DNA from: Lota lota
Taxonomy: Eukaryota > Chordata > Actinopteri > Gadiformes > Lotidae
Reading direction: 5' to 3'
DNA: 64,000 nucleotides
Assembly: GCA_026745465.1 (NCBI GenBank)
Contig: JACYXH010000802.1
Span: forward strand, 5,051,758-5,115,757
Shown: positions 50,974 through 63,189 of the stretch, in pieces
How the letters are laid out: the number at the start of each line of letters is the position of its first letter
How positions within the stretch are numbered: the first letter of the stretch is position 1
The notes under the pieces: model-generated
The model's input: the letters and a program-made list of their open reading frames with translations, nothing else
Database searches by the model: none
Told to the model about the DNA's origin: nothing
Made by a program: the position numbers and the translations under genes

Positions 50974-53900
50974 CTGGATTGAGAGAGGGAAAATGTGATG
51001 TTAAATCACATTTAATAATGAAAAATAATGTTGGAATGAAAACTAACACTGTGAAATGATGGTTTGAGAACACAAATGTTTAACAATTTATAATGTAGAA
51101 AACAAAACAAATCTATCAAGTCTTGTCCCTAATTCAGTCATTATATCTCTAAAGCACAATATTTGTATGTTATACATCATCAATATATTATGTCAAAATA
51201 ATAATGTTAAGTATAATTCAACATCTTTTTAGTACATCAATTACAATATAAAAAAAGTAATTTGAATCAAAATATTCTACTATTGTCACCTTTCTAAAGG
51301 CTTGACCAAGTAAAAAGTTATTACCAATGTAAAACACTGTAGACAATTAAAAACACATCACTAACAAAACGGGAAAATCCAAATAAGAAAGAAAAAATGA
51401 AAGAATGTTCATCACAGAGTGAGATATAAGTTATTGTGAAAGTAGAGGACACTTCTTGGTACACTCTGCCGTGCTCCCTTCAAAACTAAAGAATAGGTCA
51501 GTGCGGTTTGCAATAAGCGGAGTGTCCCTCTACCGCAGACAGTAGCCTATCAGAGGTTAAAGGTATTTTGACCTATAATTAAGCACTAAAAATGAGTGTT
51601 TGCTTATTAGCTGGACACTGGCCAAAACTTGTGGGGGAAGGAGTGAGGCTGCCCTAGTCTTCTAAACTCAGAGAAGTCCATCGCCAGCATCATTGGTGAG
51701 TGCATTCCCTTTCTGTTTACGTGATTTCATTCATTGTCAGACGGTTATTGCAGTCTATCGCTCCTACGATGTTTGTTGGCTTGGAAGTCCCTCTTTATAT
51801 TGCTCTGTTGTGCAGCGGTGTATTGAAACAAGCTGAACAACTATGTGCGAAAACTGCCGATACTGTCAAGGACTGCAGGCATTAAACAGCTTAGGGAGGG
51901 CTGGGAAATGCCTGCTGTATCTCTTGACTCTCGCTGAGACTTGAAGGTGGCCAACATTCTGAGGGTGAAAAAGGACTTGGGCACTACCAAAAAGGAATCT
52001 GAAAACCTTCTCCCTCCTTCTAATGCAGCCTGCAACCCCCACCACATCCCGTCACAACGCTAGATCTGCCATTTGACGCACGCACCTTCTACAGCTGCTT
52101 TCATTTTATACAATTTTTACACACAGCGCATGCACACATCCAGACACACACCCATACACACACAAATTAGTAAAATCATCTGATTAATGGGCAATTATCA
52201 ATCTTACTTGATTCAATTATTGTATAGGGCTACTTTAGGCGTAGGACTTCACCAATTGTATCATTACAAATCCCGTAACTTCCAGGAAACTGTATTTGTA
52301 TAAGTTGGTCAAAAGCATTATTTTGGTCATGTTTGCCAGTTCTATCTGGTGATTGTCCTATTCACTCCACCACTCCGTAAATGTACACGGATGTACGAGC
52401 ATTTTCAAGTAGAGAACAAATTGATAAAGTCTCAACTTTGTGTACACATGGTGTACGCAGATTTATTTGTACGCAACGTTGATAAACGTTTCCATTACGG
52501 CTTTCCGTTCTAAAGAAAATCTATTGGTCAGATGGTTTCCTTGATTTCATAGACAAAGATAGACTTAGGCAGAACAATGATGAATGCAAAAATGCATAAA
52601 AACCGTACTTTACCTTAATACAAACAAAGAGAAACACATCAGAAATCTACTTCTCTGTGCATACAGAAGTATGCAAATTACTTTTAAACTAAGCATGTTA
52701 AATTAAGCAAGTGGAAAATATGCATGGGTTGCTCTTCTGAGGTAAGCTAGAAAAACTCTGGCATCAGGTGAATGTAGAGCCATTCAGGCCTGCCCTAGAT
52801 TAGAAGTACGGCTTCAGCTGAGCATTTCCATCCAAGCAACATAATCACCTATGCAAAAGCAAATTGAGCAAGGCACTAGCAGATCTCCCAGCATTATTCT
52901 GCAACTCCTGGCCTCCTCCCTGAAGCATATACAGAATTGACCCAAATAATTTATTTCAGGAGCAGGCCTCATATTTCCATCTCGGCTACTGTCATGCCGG
53001 CATCAATGTGATGCCAGGTAGATGTCCTGCTGTGTGTGTGTTTGTGTTTGTGTGTGTGTGTGTGTGTGTTTACGTTCCACCTCAGCTAGACTCTCTGGAG
53101 TAAACAACAACTGCCCCGAAATATGGGGGGGAGCATAGCAGCATGGAAACCCTAGGGACAATCACAGCATGCAGAATAACCCCCTCCCGCCCACCCCCAG
53201 CCTTGTTACGAGGGCTGTAGTCAACCAAAGAAAATCTTTATTTAAAAAAAAAGTATAAAATAAAGAATCTGCACATTATCTCTAGATTAACTTAATTGAC
53301 TTAACTTAACTCTCTACCTGGTCTCCTAAATATCAGGTAAGTGCTGTTTGGAGGAAGTCAGGTGGGTTTCAGATCCACTCTTGGTCCGAGTCCGACTATG
53401 TCCCTCCCGCCCCCGAAAACGAATGGATTAAGAACCGATTTTCTCCTTATGAAAGTAACACCAGCGATTGTCCGACCAATGAAAATTGTATCCAAGAAAT
53501 GCATATCGACCAACCAATCGACCAATCAACCAGAACTTGACAGCCATGTTAATAACTCCATCAGCGTAGAGAACGGGAAGCGGAACACTGGATAGAGATG
53601 CGGAGAGAAACAGGAGAGCAAAAAAAAAGAAAAAGAGATTGGACGTCTTTTGACTCTCATAAGTAGTTGAGCTAGCTCTGACAGCGCTTAGCAGTTCCCG
53701 CTCCAGATCTTCCTCCCTCCCGCTGCCGTTATTGTTTAAATCTACTTAGCAGTGCCTGGTCTTTGAATGTAGGGTTATTCAATCTGTTTACACCCACTCC
53801 CACCCCTCACAAACACACTTCCAATAAAGAGGAAATAAAACAAGCAGCGGCAGCCCTGTGACCCTGTTGTACCCTCCTGTGGGATCTGTGGGGCTCTCGC

Positions 53901-54084
53901 TATATTCTGATAACCAATTCTGACAGCTTGGTGACTGCACACACTGGGAAGCCCATAATGGATGTTCATAAATAAAACAGAAAGCAGTGCAATGTACACA
54001 CGCCTCAGAACCAGAGAGCAGTGTTCAAACTGGTTGAAATACACTCTGGCATTTGAGCACTGTGCTCTCTAGTCCTTGAGACAT

Positions 54085-54136
<52 letters not shown>

Positions 54137-55370
54137 GTGTGTGGGTGTGCGTGTCTGTGTGCTTTTACCATGTGGGTCAGGGGGGTCTACGAGGGAGTGC
54201 TTCAAAGCAAAAGTGCCCTTGGTTAAGGTGAGGTTTTGGATGTCTTCTCAAGCGCGTACTGTACAGGGCGGATAGAACTTGGGTCTTCCCCTGTCACGAA
54301 AGTGTTGTCTAGACGTCCTAGTGCCTGTTTGATGTCTGAATTAATTCCATTTGCTCCTTAATAAGGACATCTGGGAGCCTTCGGGGATCAAAGGTGAGCA
54401 CCACTAGAACACAGTGGGAACACAGAAATATGTTCAAAATCCACAGTATTTGCAAGGAAGTCTTTTATAGACCCTTGGTGTTGTTTTAAGGAGGAAAATA
54501 TATGACTTCGTCCCGTATGGTGTTCTGCCTTGACAAAGCCTATTTAAATAGTGTGCCCTTTTCTAAAGCCTTGCATTTATTTAAGCATATGCCTCTGAGG
54601 ATATAATTAAGTCATGTCTATGAGTAATTATATGGTTTGGAGGTAAAACAGTTAATAGTTGTATTTCAGCATAATCTAAACTGCAGGAGATTCCGTCGGG
54701 GTACTGAACTCCCCAAATTTAAATGTTCAGAGTAATTTTGCATACTGACGTTGAACAAGCTAAAAAGCTCAAATAGTGCACAGTAATTAACTAACCTGAC
54801 CGTGAGCACCAATTCTGTTACAATTCCAAATCTTCGCGGCAAACCAGAGGGAGCTAATATATTATTAAAGGCACTAGGCTTAGACTATTGTGCTATCTGG
54901 ATATCATATTTCATATATTCATACACCATGCATTATTGAGATACAACCTAAAACTCAGCAACAACTGACACCTTCAATATAGGCCTTTTAATGTGTTCCG
55001 CACAAATAGCAGTACCTTGCTTCCCTTGGGTCAGAGTTGTGCTCGCCCTCTCTATCTGGCACACGTGTGTAAACTAGTTTGTTGGCGTGTACGTGTGCAC
55101 CGACCCACATGGTGTTTCCAGCCAGGCAGCAAATGGTGTCATGGACAAGGGGGCAAAGCACATTTCCATCCTTTAATGAACAGACATCACGTGATCAGCT
55201 GTGGAGCCAGGGGTTAGCGCAACACAGCATCCTCACCATTCCTTCCATTTTCATGATGTAGGGCACAGATTCCCTCCATTGTCACTGACACACACAGGCA
55301 CATACACACATACACACACACACAGCACACACCCAGACACACACCCACACTGAGGTCAACCACACACAAG

Positions 55371-55404
<34 letters not shown>

Positions 55405-55451
55405 CACACACTAGTACAAACATACATACAACTAAACAGAGAGACAACAAC
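50974..55451. other. valop intron between exons 4 and 5
   Basis: Non-coding, with GT/CA tracts near 53030, 54087 and 55284. No other gene seen. Confidence 0.6.
55284..55411. repeat. Interrupted CA microsatellite
   Basis: CA blocks broken by short unrelated stretches in the valop intron between exons 4 and 5. Another block (GT) lies at 54087-54139. Confidence 0.9.
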
Positions 55452-55460
55452 TTACCCCAA

Positions 55461-55494
55461 GGCTACCGGTTTGTTCACTAAGGCGTAGATGACA
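55461..55494 (-). repeat. Partial duplicate of the valop exon 4 end and donor
   Basis: About 27 of 32 bases match the last codons and donor of exon 4 (55622-55656), 161 bases downstream in the gene. In one frame it reads VIYALVNKPVA, against IIYVYMNKQVA in exon 4. A GTAAGT donor consensus follows at 55452-55457. Confidence 0.6.
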
Positions 55495-55627
55495 TTTGCA
55501 TCACACACACCCACACACACGCAATCCCCCCAATGCCTCCTCCGACACCCACACACACACCCACACACATACACAGGTACATAGCATACATACAAGTATA
55601 GAGAGCCGGTGACCGAGCTCCGGCTAC

Positions 55628-55861
55628 CTGTTTGTTCATGTAGACGTAGATGATGGGGTTGTAGACGGCGGCCGTCTTGGAGAAGAAAGCAGGGATGGCG
55701 CCCACGCGGGGGTCCAGCTGGATGGTGGGGCATGCCGTCACCACGATGGAGAACGCGGCGTACGGCGTCCAGCCCACCATGAACGCTACGACCATCACCA
55801 CCACCATGCGCGTCACCTGCCGCTCTGGCTTCCTGGCCGTGGCCAGGCGACCGTGGGACAC
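55628..55861 (-). CDS. valop: valop exon 4: helices 6 and 7 with the retinal-binding lysine
   Basis: The exon has 78 codons, phase 0 at both ends, with acceptor cccgcctcccccaag and donor CAG/gtagcc. It holds the basic loop (ATARKPERQVTRMVV), helix 6 with FMVGWTPYAAF, and helix 7 with PAFFSKTAAVYNPIIYVYMN. The Lys of FFSK is the Schiff-base site, and NPIIY is the class A NPxxY. If the donor is not used, the frame reads on for 49 codons into GT-repeat DNA and stops at about 55478. This could give a short-tail form of the kind described for VA opsins, but that is only an inference here. Confidence 0.93.
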
Positions 55862-55975
55862 CTTGGGGGAGGCGGGACACAAGCAGGTGGGCAGGGGACA
55901 GGGTAGTGCGGTGGTTAGGGGGTCGGACCCTCAGTCAAGAGGTGGGCTCCGTCCCGATTTCTGTGGCCTACCTTA

Positions 55976-56118
55976 ATAAACACAGGTGTAGCTCTTAACT
56001 TCTTTTATGTAAGGGCACGGTTAATCGACTATCCTTCACTAGTTCAGTCTACTACCCGTGCCCTGGTACATAGAAGGAGCATTATTAGTTATTAGTGTTA
56101 TGAGCGACACCTGTGTTT
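55976..56118. mobile_element. Palindromic MITE family, copy B
   Basis: The inner arms are TTTTATGTAAGGGCACGG and CCGTGCCCTGGTACATA. The outer arms AACACAGGTGTAGCTC and GAGCGACACCTGTGTTT extend the palindrome. It lies in the valop intron before exon 4. Confidence 0.7.
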
Positions 56119-56755
56119 GTCGATCGATGACACCTCTGTGAAAAAGGGTTTATTATACTGTAACTGAATTCACCTTAAGTCGCTTTCAATAAAAGTGTCT
56201 GCTATAAATGTAACCACTCTTTAGTGAATAGTGGATAGAAAGATAGTTTGTTGTAATAAATGGGTGTGAATTAGAGTGTCTGGCATTGCTACTGCGTGTT
56301 CTATTTGAATGTTTTTGCCATAACAGTTGGGGTCAATAAAATGTTGTTTTGTGAGCGCTTTCTGGATCAAGACTACATCAAGTTGAAACATAGTCCAACA
56401 TCTCTAATACTTGTTTGAGGTGATAGATTACATCTAAAACCAGAACCACTTGAAACAAGCCGGCAGCAAAATGAACACAGGTTGTTAACAGGTTGGTGAG
56501 GTTGGCTTTGAAAACCCTGGTTCAAAGAATACACTACACAAACAAAATAGTTCTCTGTGGCTGACATTGTAGTTTATATAAGTTGTTTTGTTCAGAGTTA
56601 CACCAATTAAAATAGGGTTTCACTGTATTAACCTCAAACTAGACTTGAACTGCCAAAAAAAGAGCTTCACTTAGAACTATGGAGGCTCATGTTGAAATTA
56701 CCTCATTCATCTCTGTAATATTTATCAGCAATAAGCTCAAATGTTATGGACTGAC

Positions 56756-56873
56756 CTTCTTGAGCTTTTGTAGGAGCTTGCCGTAGCAGAAAATGATCAC
56801 TCCTAGAGGCAGAATGAAGCAGGTGATGAAGAAAATTATGATGTAGCTGTGATCCACCATGTTGGTTGAGTAC
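56756..56873 (-). CDS. valop: valop exon 3: helix 5
   Basis: The acceptor is an almost pure C/T tract ending ctcccctccaacag, and the donor is AAGAAG/gtcagt. One base completes the split codon, then 39 codons run from YSTNMVDHSYII through FITCFILPLGVIIFCYGKLL to QKLKK. The pattern matches opsin helix 5 and the start of cytoplasmic loop 3. The exon ends in phase 0 and is fully open. Confidence 0.9.
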
Positions 56874-57324
56874 CTGTTGGAGGGGAGGGGGGGGGGGGGG
56901 CAAGAAAACATAATTGTATTGATCTATGACACATGTAGTTTCACCATCTCTCCAGAGCACTTAAAGTCATGCGCCTCAATGCATTGGTAATTTATGGTCA
57001 ACTGCATCATAGACGGTATCTTAGAGGGCAGTGTATTTGGAGTATTTGACAGATGGAGAGACACACACACTATAGCATGAAGACAAGTGATAAAACTGTC
57101 TTGATATTTTGTGTATACGAACCTTCTTAGTATTATCATTGCACATGTACAAGTACTATACAACAAAAGTAGTTCTCTGCATTTGACCCTGCACTAGCTA
57201 CAGCACTAGGAGCAGCGGGCAGCCCTTTCTACTGCGCCTGGGAACCCACTCCAGGTCTACAGCTGATGCTTTGGTCAAGTGCACAAGCAGGAGTATGAAC
57301 CCTACATGTATGTCTTTAGTGTGT

Positions 57325-57475
57325 GGGACGAAACTGACTCACCAGGAGGAAACCCACGTTAACAAGGGAAGAACAGACAAACTCCACACAGAAAGGTCCC
57401 CCACCAAGGTTCAGACCCAGGCCCTTGGTGCTGTGAGTTCTAACCACTGTGCCACTGTGCCACCGTGCCACGTGG
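57325..57475 (-). mobile_element. tRNA-derived SINE (CACGGTGGCACAGTGG type)
   Basis: On the minus strand it opens with a tRNA-like head (cacggtggcacagtgg) and a B-box-like ggtctgaacc. It continues with the conserved block gtgtggagtttgtctgttct, a widespread teleost SINE layout. Confidence 0.6.
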
Positions 57476-58674
57476 AACATGATGTCCTCAGATCTCTTTG
57501 CTTCAGCCCCGTACTGACCGGAGCCCAGATTGCCCGGCACATTCCTCAGACAACCGCTCCTTTAAGGGCTGAAAGCCGATTTACAGAACCCATGATTCCT
57601 ACAGTACGGCTCTGGACAGGAGAGGCTGTTTCTGGCAATTATGGCCTTTTGCTGGTTAGAAAGAGGAGCTGTGTGTTGCACATCAATTGAGTTTGATTAG
57701 ATGAGGTAGAGGTGAACCGATTAATCGGTGCAGATAGGACGTTTTACAATCTATCGTTAACACCTTGCTATAAATCACGCGGGGACATGCATCACGTTTA
57801 CTTGATTTACCAATTTGGCGTTCTCTCTTCCAAATAATCCAGCCACGTAACTATCCATTCATGAAAAGAAACATTAATGGTTTGTAAATGGCGTTTAACA
57901 ATGAAATGCGAAGCGCAACAGAAGTAATCCATCCTGGCAAGGGATAAACCACAGAACATCGTCCATTATAGACCAACGATGTAATCCATGATATCACACT
58001 TCAGGATATTCTCTAAATAATGATTAAATTCAGAGTGACAAAAAACTGTTTCACTAAAAACGGCATATGCAAAAGTAGCCGAATAGGCTAACGTTTCTGC
58101 CAAAGTAAAGAACACCACAAACTCAGATTGATGTCGCGTTAATAATGGGGTAATTCATTTTATAAAGAGCAAGTAAACCCACTGTTTCAGCTGGAATTTG
58201 AACACTATGAGATAACAATGTTTTTGCTTTGGGCTGACAGTTCTAGGAAGGACAGGTGGGCGTGTTATCCCTATGGTTACGACCCACAGCAACTTTGTGA
58301 TACTTCTTTAGTACAGTCGTTGTGTATGAGCGTTATAAGAAGCGAGGTTGTATATGAAATGCACCACACACTGTAGTTTTATTCTATAGGGGTCGAGGAA
58401 GCCTAATCCTCACTAGGAAATATCATCTGCTTAATCACCTATCAGCTTTTTAGTGCTCCAAACTATCGTTATTATATCTGCCTTTAAAAATCCACTATCG
58501 GTCGACCTCTAAAACTAGGAGCCTTTTTTAACAACTGTGGCAAACTCCACAGACAATTAAAGGTCCAGACGGAAATGATGAAATCACATTATGTAATTGC
58601 CATGACAATCTATGTATAACCAAAGTACAGATCAAATTGTATTATCCAACTACCCAGGGAAAGGGACTGGTGAG

Positions 58675-59041
58675 TATACTAGCTCACCCCCAGTGTTTCA
58701 CATTTACATCCTATTCAAATCCAATCCATCATATTTGACCTGCTGATTACGTTATTGTAACATTTGAAAGAGCATGTTAATCACACATTAACATGTATTT
58801 GTGTCTGTGTGTGTGTTTGTGTGTGTGTGTGTGTGGAGTAGATGGGGTAGATAACACCTGCACTTACTGTTCATCTTGTTTTTGCAAGCACACGCATGTG
58901 CACACACACAGACACAAATACATGTTAATGTGCGATTAACATGCTCTTTCAAATGTTACAATAACATAATCAGCAGGTCAAATATGATGGATTGGATTTG
59001 AATAGGATGTAAATGTGAAACACTGGGGGTGAGCTAGTATA
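58675..59041. repeat. Long inverted repeat, two 141-base arms around an 85-base loop
   Basis: The left arm is 58675-58815 and the right arm 58901-59041. Read as reverse complements, they differ at only two positions and have no gaps. The loop is GT-rich. It lies in the valop intron between exons 2 and 3. No target-site duplication or coding content is visible. Confidence 0.9.
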
Positions 59042-60504
59042 GACGGTATATCAATCACAGTCCCTTCCTATTTATTACTGGCTGACACTCCTTCTGTCCC
59101 TCACATTTTGCATCCTTCAAAGCTTCCATAAAAGGGAGATGTGGCTTTGCTTTTGCCCTCTTCACCTTCCCTCCTGTTACCTTCTGCATGGACGGTCTAT
59201 GGACGGTGTGTCTGGCATGAAAGGACAAATTCAAATTGGATCAGCAACAGTCACCGACAGTTCTGTGTGTAACTAGGCTCAATCCTCCTCCTCTCCCCCC
59301 CTCCCCCAAACACCTGTGTTGTTTGCAGAACCTGCTGAGGAGTCAGTGATAGCTAAATGATTGGTGACAGTAGCCAAGCGGTGTGCAGTGTAGCCAGAGG
59401 CAGACTGGGTCATCCATACACTCTACCACCTTCCTCTTCCCTAATGTTGATGTCTCAACCATTTTCTCCTATTGTGTTTCTTCTGCACAATAGCTCTCCT
59501 TAATTGGACTAGAGCCCCAGGGGCCCCTCCTATAACCACCACCCACAAGACCCCTCTTTCTCCTTTATCTGTGGTCTTAAGCGGTTAAATGGCATTTCCC
59601 AGAATGCACCCTGAGGCCCAGGTCAACGCTGACATGATTCTTGAGTATTTTGTATAAAAAATATATGACACCTATTACATAGGTGTTAGAACACAGCTCA
59701 AACAGAGATGAAGCAGAATGTGTCTCTGATCTATTGCGTTGTTTGTGCTTGTGTGCATTTGTGAATGAGTGTGTTTGAGTGTGCATGTGTGTGCGTTCAT
59801 GTGTGTGTGCCCTCTTGTTGGTGCTTCTGCATGTAATGAGGTCTATATTTTCAAACATCCGAAACACACAGACCAGCCCTTTTGTTGATGTCCATTGAAC
59901 CACAATGAATCCCCCTCTCTTTCTTCTCATATTCACCTTCTTTAAGTGAATAGAGGGTTAAGTGGATCAGGCATTTATCCCAGAAGCACAAGAGACTTGC
60001 GATACAATGTTAGTCCGCTGATAAGACTGTATAGAAAAAATAATGGAAAAAGCATGTTCACCTTTTGAATATGTTTTTAGTTGATTTGTAGATAGAAAAT
60101 ATTCTGTGATCTTTAATTTGCGTGGTGGGTTGTGCTTGTGGAATGTTGGACGTTTTTGTTTATGTTAGTGTGTCTTATTTTGTGTGCATGTTTGTGAAGC
60201 AGTTGTGTGGTTGTGTTGTGGTGAGTTGCTTTGTAGTGGTAATGTGTTTTTCTGCATGTGTGTGTTTCTGTGCAATACAGCAAACAAGGTTTTTGTTCCG
60301 CAAACACGGTTGCACTGAAACAGCCAGCAATCCTTGATTCATGAATACCTTGAAATGAAAAGTTCTTTTTTTTTTCCACACTTCAAGGGGAAAAGAATGA
60401 CAAGGAAAAACACTAATGTTGAGTTTTTTGTTTGGGAAACATCTAGAATGTTCCCACTGTGAAGTGGCTTTCCGCAAGGTTTTGGGCTCGGGGCAGGCTC
60501 TTGG

Positions 60505-60732
60505 GGGCTCGCAGGTGGTTCCGATCGGTGACGCGTAGCTGTGCCATCAGGAACAGGGGAAGGTGCATATGAAGAGATGAACGTCCATACGAAAGGAATG
60601 AAAGGAGCGCCCACCAGCATCGAATGCTTGCCCCGCAGACGGATGTTCCCCAGGTGGCAGATCACAAGCAGATCAGCGACCGAAGCAGCACAGCACCAGC
60701 CAGCGCACAGCCGGGACACAGGGCAACGATCC
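60505..60732 (-). pseudogene. valop: Decayed valop exon 2
   Basis: The acceptor ctctttattctcttccag is preserved at the high end and the first codons read IVAL. From there the frame breaks. In the frame set by exon 1 a TGA falls at 60662-60664, after 22 codons. Recognisable opsin pieces lie in different frames: VIC and LGNIRLRGKH, then FVWTF, then IGTTCEP. Insertions of about 18 bases (near the E/DRY site) and of several bases after RGKH, plus deletions in CRP and near FVWTF, separate them. The expected donor after CEP is gone, replaced by a CCCCAAGAGCC run. No second, intact copy was found between exons 1 and 3. Confidence 0.8.
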
Positions 60733-61742
60733 CTGGAAGAGAATAAAGATGGGGATGGTGAGATGGTTGTTTTTGCCACTTTAGCTTGGACTCTTGAGTG
60801 TGAAGCGTGAAGAGACAGTTATCAGTAAACTACATTATGTTTATGGGACTGACCACCCCGGTCACTGCCCCAAAGGGTGCACAGCGCAGCAGTCTGGTGG
60901 CTGGCATGTTGTCATCAGCATTGAATCCTCGTAAACAATGTGTGAGCCAATGTAAAGTTTTGAAAACCCCATCACGGTCTACTATAATATTTTAAAGTAT
61001 ATGTGCAGTCCAACATACTCATCTCTTAATATTTAATAAACTGACACAAATAAACTCTACTCAATAAAGTATTTTAGGGATATGCATAAATGGGAGGAAA
61101 CCCTGGTCTACATGATATGGGATGGATTCTGTATGCAGCGCCAAAATAGAAAAATAGAAAAATAGAAAAGCTGAAAAGCTAATTATAATTAACTCTCCAA
61201 ACTGGTTAATTGGTGGTGCTTCGCTATGCCCATGCTGTTCTCACACGTTCGGCATAATCCTACGTTTAGAACATGCGCTTAAACATGCGGTAGACCAGTT
61301 TATGCATCACTTGGCAGTCATCAAATAATCCTCACCACTCCCTCTTACCGACCTGCCACTGTCTGCATGTTAGGGCTACATTCATAAAGACAAAATAAAT
61401 GTATTCTGTCACTGTCAAAAAAACAATAATCGATATACTACCCCACCACACGGGTTGAAAAATCCCATTACACCATTCCCAAACAATGTTATTTTAATGA
61501 CTTGACGTCTGCGCAGCACTATCAGGTTGCGATCAAAGTTACAATCTATGCACAAGTTGCCTAACGCTCGAGGATGTGGCTTTGTCAAGATGCTTTTCTT
61601 TGACTGACTCATGTCAACGGCCATGATACCAACATGGGGATTCAACCAATAAGAAGGCTGACAGTAGCAACACACAAAAATAGAACGCTCATTTAAAAAT
61701 ATTTTTTTTTGTTTTAAATGTGAAAAAACTCCATCCACTTAC

Positions 61743-62118
61743 CGAAAAAAGTAACGGCAAAGCCCTCCAAGACGCACGCCCAGGTACCGAGGAAGAAAAA
61801 CCCACGAGCGTTGGTCAGGAAACTTATAAGTCCGCCGGTGAGCGAAACGAGAAAGTCGGCAATTGCTAAATTGACAATGATATAATTCAAGGGTTTTCTG
61901 AGCTGTTTGAACTTAAAGGTGACGAACATGACGAGAAAGTTCTCGCTCAGAGACAGCGAGGTCACCACGAACATGAGCACGGCCAGGAAGGTGAAATTCC
62001 ATGGCGCGAGGGATTTGATGGGCCCGGTGAACGGGTCGTCCGGGAGGTCTGACGCCTCATAGATCTTGGCCGCTTCGGTGTAAGAAACGCCGTTCACTGA
62101 AAGACTCACGGTATCCAT
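61743..62118 (-). CDS. valop: valop exon 1: N-terminus, helices 1-2 and start of helix 3
   Basis: The exon has 125 codons plus one base, starting at the ATG at 62118 with MDTVSLSVNGVSYTEAAKIY and ending at the donor G/gtaagt. It encodes an extracellular N-terminus, an NFT glycosylation sequon at residue 41, helix 1 with Asn60 (LSLSENFLVM), and helix 2 with LNYIIVNLAIADFLVSL (Asp88). WACVLEGF follows, with the disulphide Cys115 and counter-ion Glu118. No stop or frameshift is seen. Confidence 0.92.
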
Positions 62119-62569
62119 TGTTCATATCCAGACGCTGGACTTGCCTTGGTCACCTAAACGACTTTAATCCCTGACGAAATTAATCAAAAACGCACCTGTA
62201 AGTAGGCCTACTTGTTTCTTGTTTCTCATTTTAGCAGACTCCTGCGTAAATAATGCCGTAGCAACACACTTCAGGTTAAAATCTATATTTTAAAACAGTG
62301 GCACTCTTGCAAGTAGGACTTGTTTTCTCTGGATAACTTCCTCGCTTGGAGTCGAGCGTTGCTGGAAGCGCATGGTGTGGACACCAGCGTGCGCAGACCC
62401 ACCGCGGTTATTCTTCTTTCTCAGTCCAGATCTTTAGATCTTAGTGTGGGGAAACTAAACGCGAAACCTAGAGAGTTAAGCCTTATTTGGTGCGGCGGAC
62501 AGAAACGAAGTCTCGAAAGGCGATAACGGCAACAGAACAAACGACTGTTTAGTGGCATCTTGGAAGGTC

Positions 62570-62577
62570 TTATATAT
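62570..62577 (-). promoter_or_regulatory. valop: TATA box of valop
   Basis: On the minus strand the sequence reads TATATAAG, about 455 bases upstream of the start codon. A very CpG-rich stretch (62610-62645) lies just upstream of it. A transcription start near 62540 and a 5' UTR of roughly 420 bases would follow. This is inferred, not observed. Confidence 0.5.
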
Positions 62578-63189
62578 ACACAGCCTCAGAGTCGCAGCAG
62601 CTCGAGCATCCCTCTGCCCTCGAGGAAGAGCGAGGCGCGCGCGTCCTTCCATTTTTTTCTTCTAGCCTCGTTCACGCTGATGCTGGGACAACAAGGTCTA
62701 CGCGCTCCAATTAGATGAACAACCTATCATGTGTTTCTTGCCGTTGTTCATCATTGTTTTGTTTTCACTGAACCACACACACACACTTCCACGTGATTGG
62801 TTCTAAATCAATAAAAGTACAAGAAATATAACTTTGTCTTTCGTCTTTGGCTTGTATTCCATCTCGATTGTCCCATTAATGAGTTAATATGTAGCAGGAA
62901 TGTAATGTTCTTGTGCAGCTATGAAAGGTTCTCTATTGTGTGATAATAGGCTTACTATTAGAGTATTTCAACAAGAGCTGGCATTACATTTCCAATAAAA
63001 AGCGGTTGCACATATTGCCCCCCTAGAATAAATGGATACAGTAATATAATTAAAAAGAAAGAAACATGAAGAACACAGAAGCATTTCTCTTTTCTGCTGA
63101 AGGCCATGTCCATCACTATTACCAATGACAAGGTGTCATCCTAGGACACACAAGGGTGTCACTTATAATACTAATTATGGGTCTACTCA

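Larger units (their letters stand above)
56874..61742. other. valop introns around exon 2
   Basis: Holds the SINE, the long inverted repeat and the decayed exon 2. I searched both strands by eye for an intact exon 2 (E/DRY, RGKH, TTCEP) and found only the broken copy. Confidence 0.6.
50737..62118 (-). pseudogene. valop: valop: vertebrate ancient (VA) opsin gene, exons 1, 3, 4 and 5 open, exon 2 decayed
   Basis: This is a non-visual opsin gene of five exons in the usual VA opsin layout. VA opsins are seven-helix, retinal-bound, G-protein-coupled photoreceptors found in inner retina, pineal and deep brain. Exon 1 gives the N-terminus to helix 3, exon 3 helix 5, exon 4 helices 6-7 and exon 5 the cytoplasmic tail. 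Visible landmarks are Asn60 in helix 1, Asp88 in helix 2, Cys115, the Glu118 counter-ion, Lys in FFSKTAAVYNP, and NPIIY. Exon 2, which should hold the E/DRY region, helix 4 and the second extracellular loop, is recognisable only as a broken copy. Skipping it shifts frame, since exon 1 ends in phase 1 and exon 3 needs phase 2. As assembled the gene is therefore non-functional, or the assembly is wrong in this exon. A paralogue (valopa or valopb) cannot be chosen from sequence alone. Confidence 0.8.

Noticed and set aside
55677..55976. 99-codon plus-strand frame over valop exon 4
   Set aside because: Antisense shadow of a clearly coding opsin exon.
60339..60779. 146-codon minus-strand frame read as a novel protein
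   Set aside because: It contains the opsin piece LGNIRLRGKH and lies exactly at valop exon 2. It is one frame of the decayed exon.
62320..62526. 68-codon plus-strand frame upstream of valop
   Set aside because: It lies in the CpG-rich 5' UTR region of the opposite gene and has no motif.
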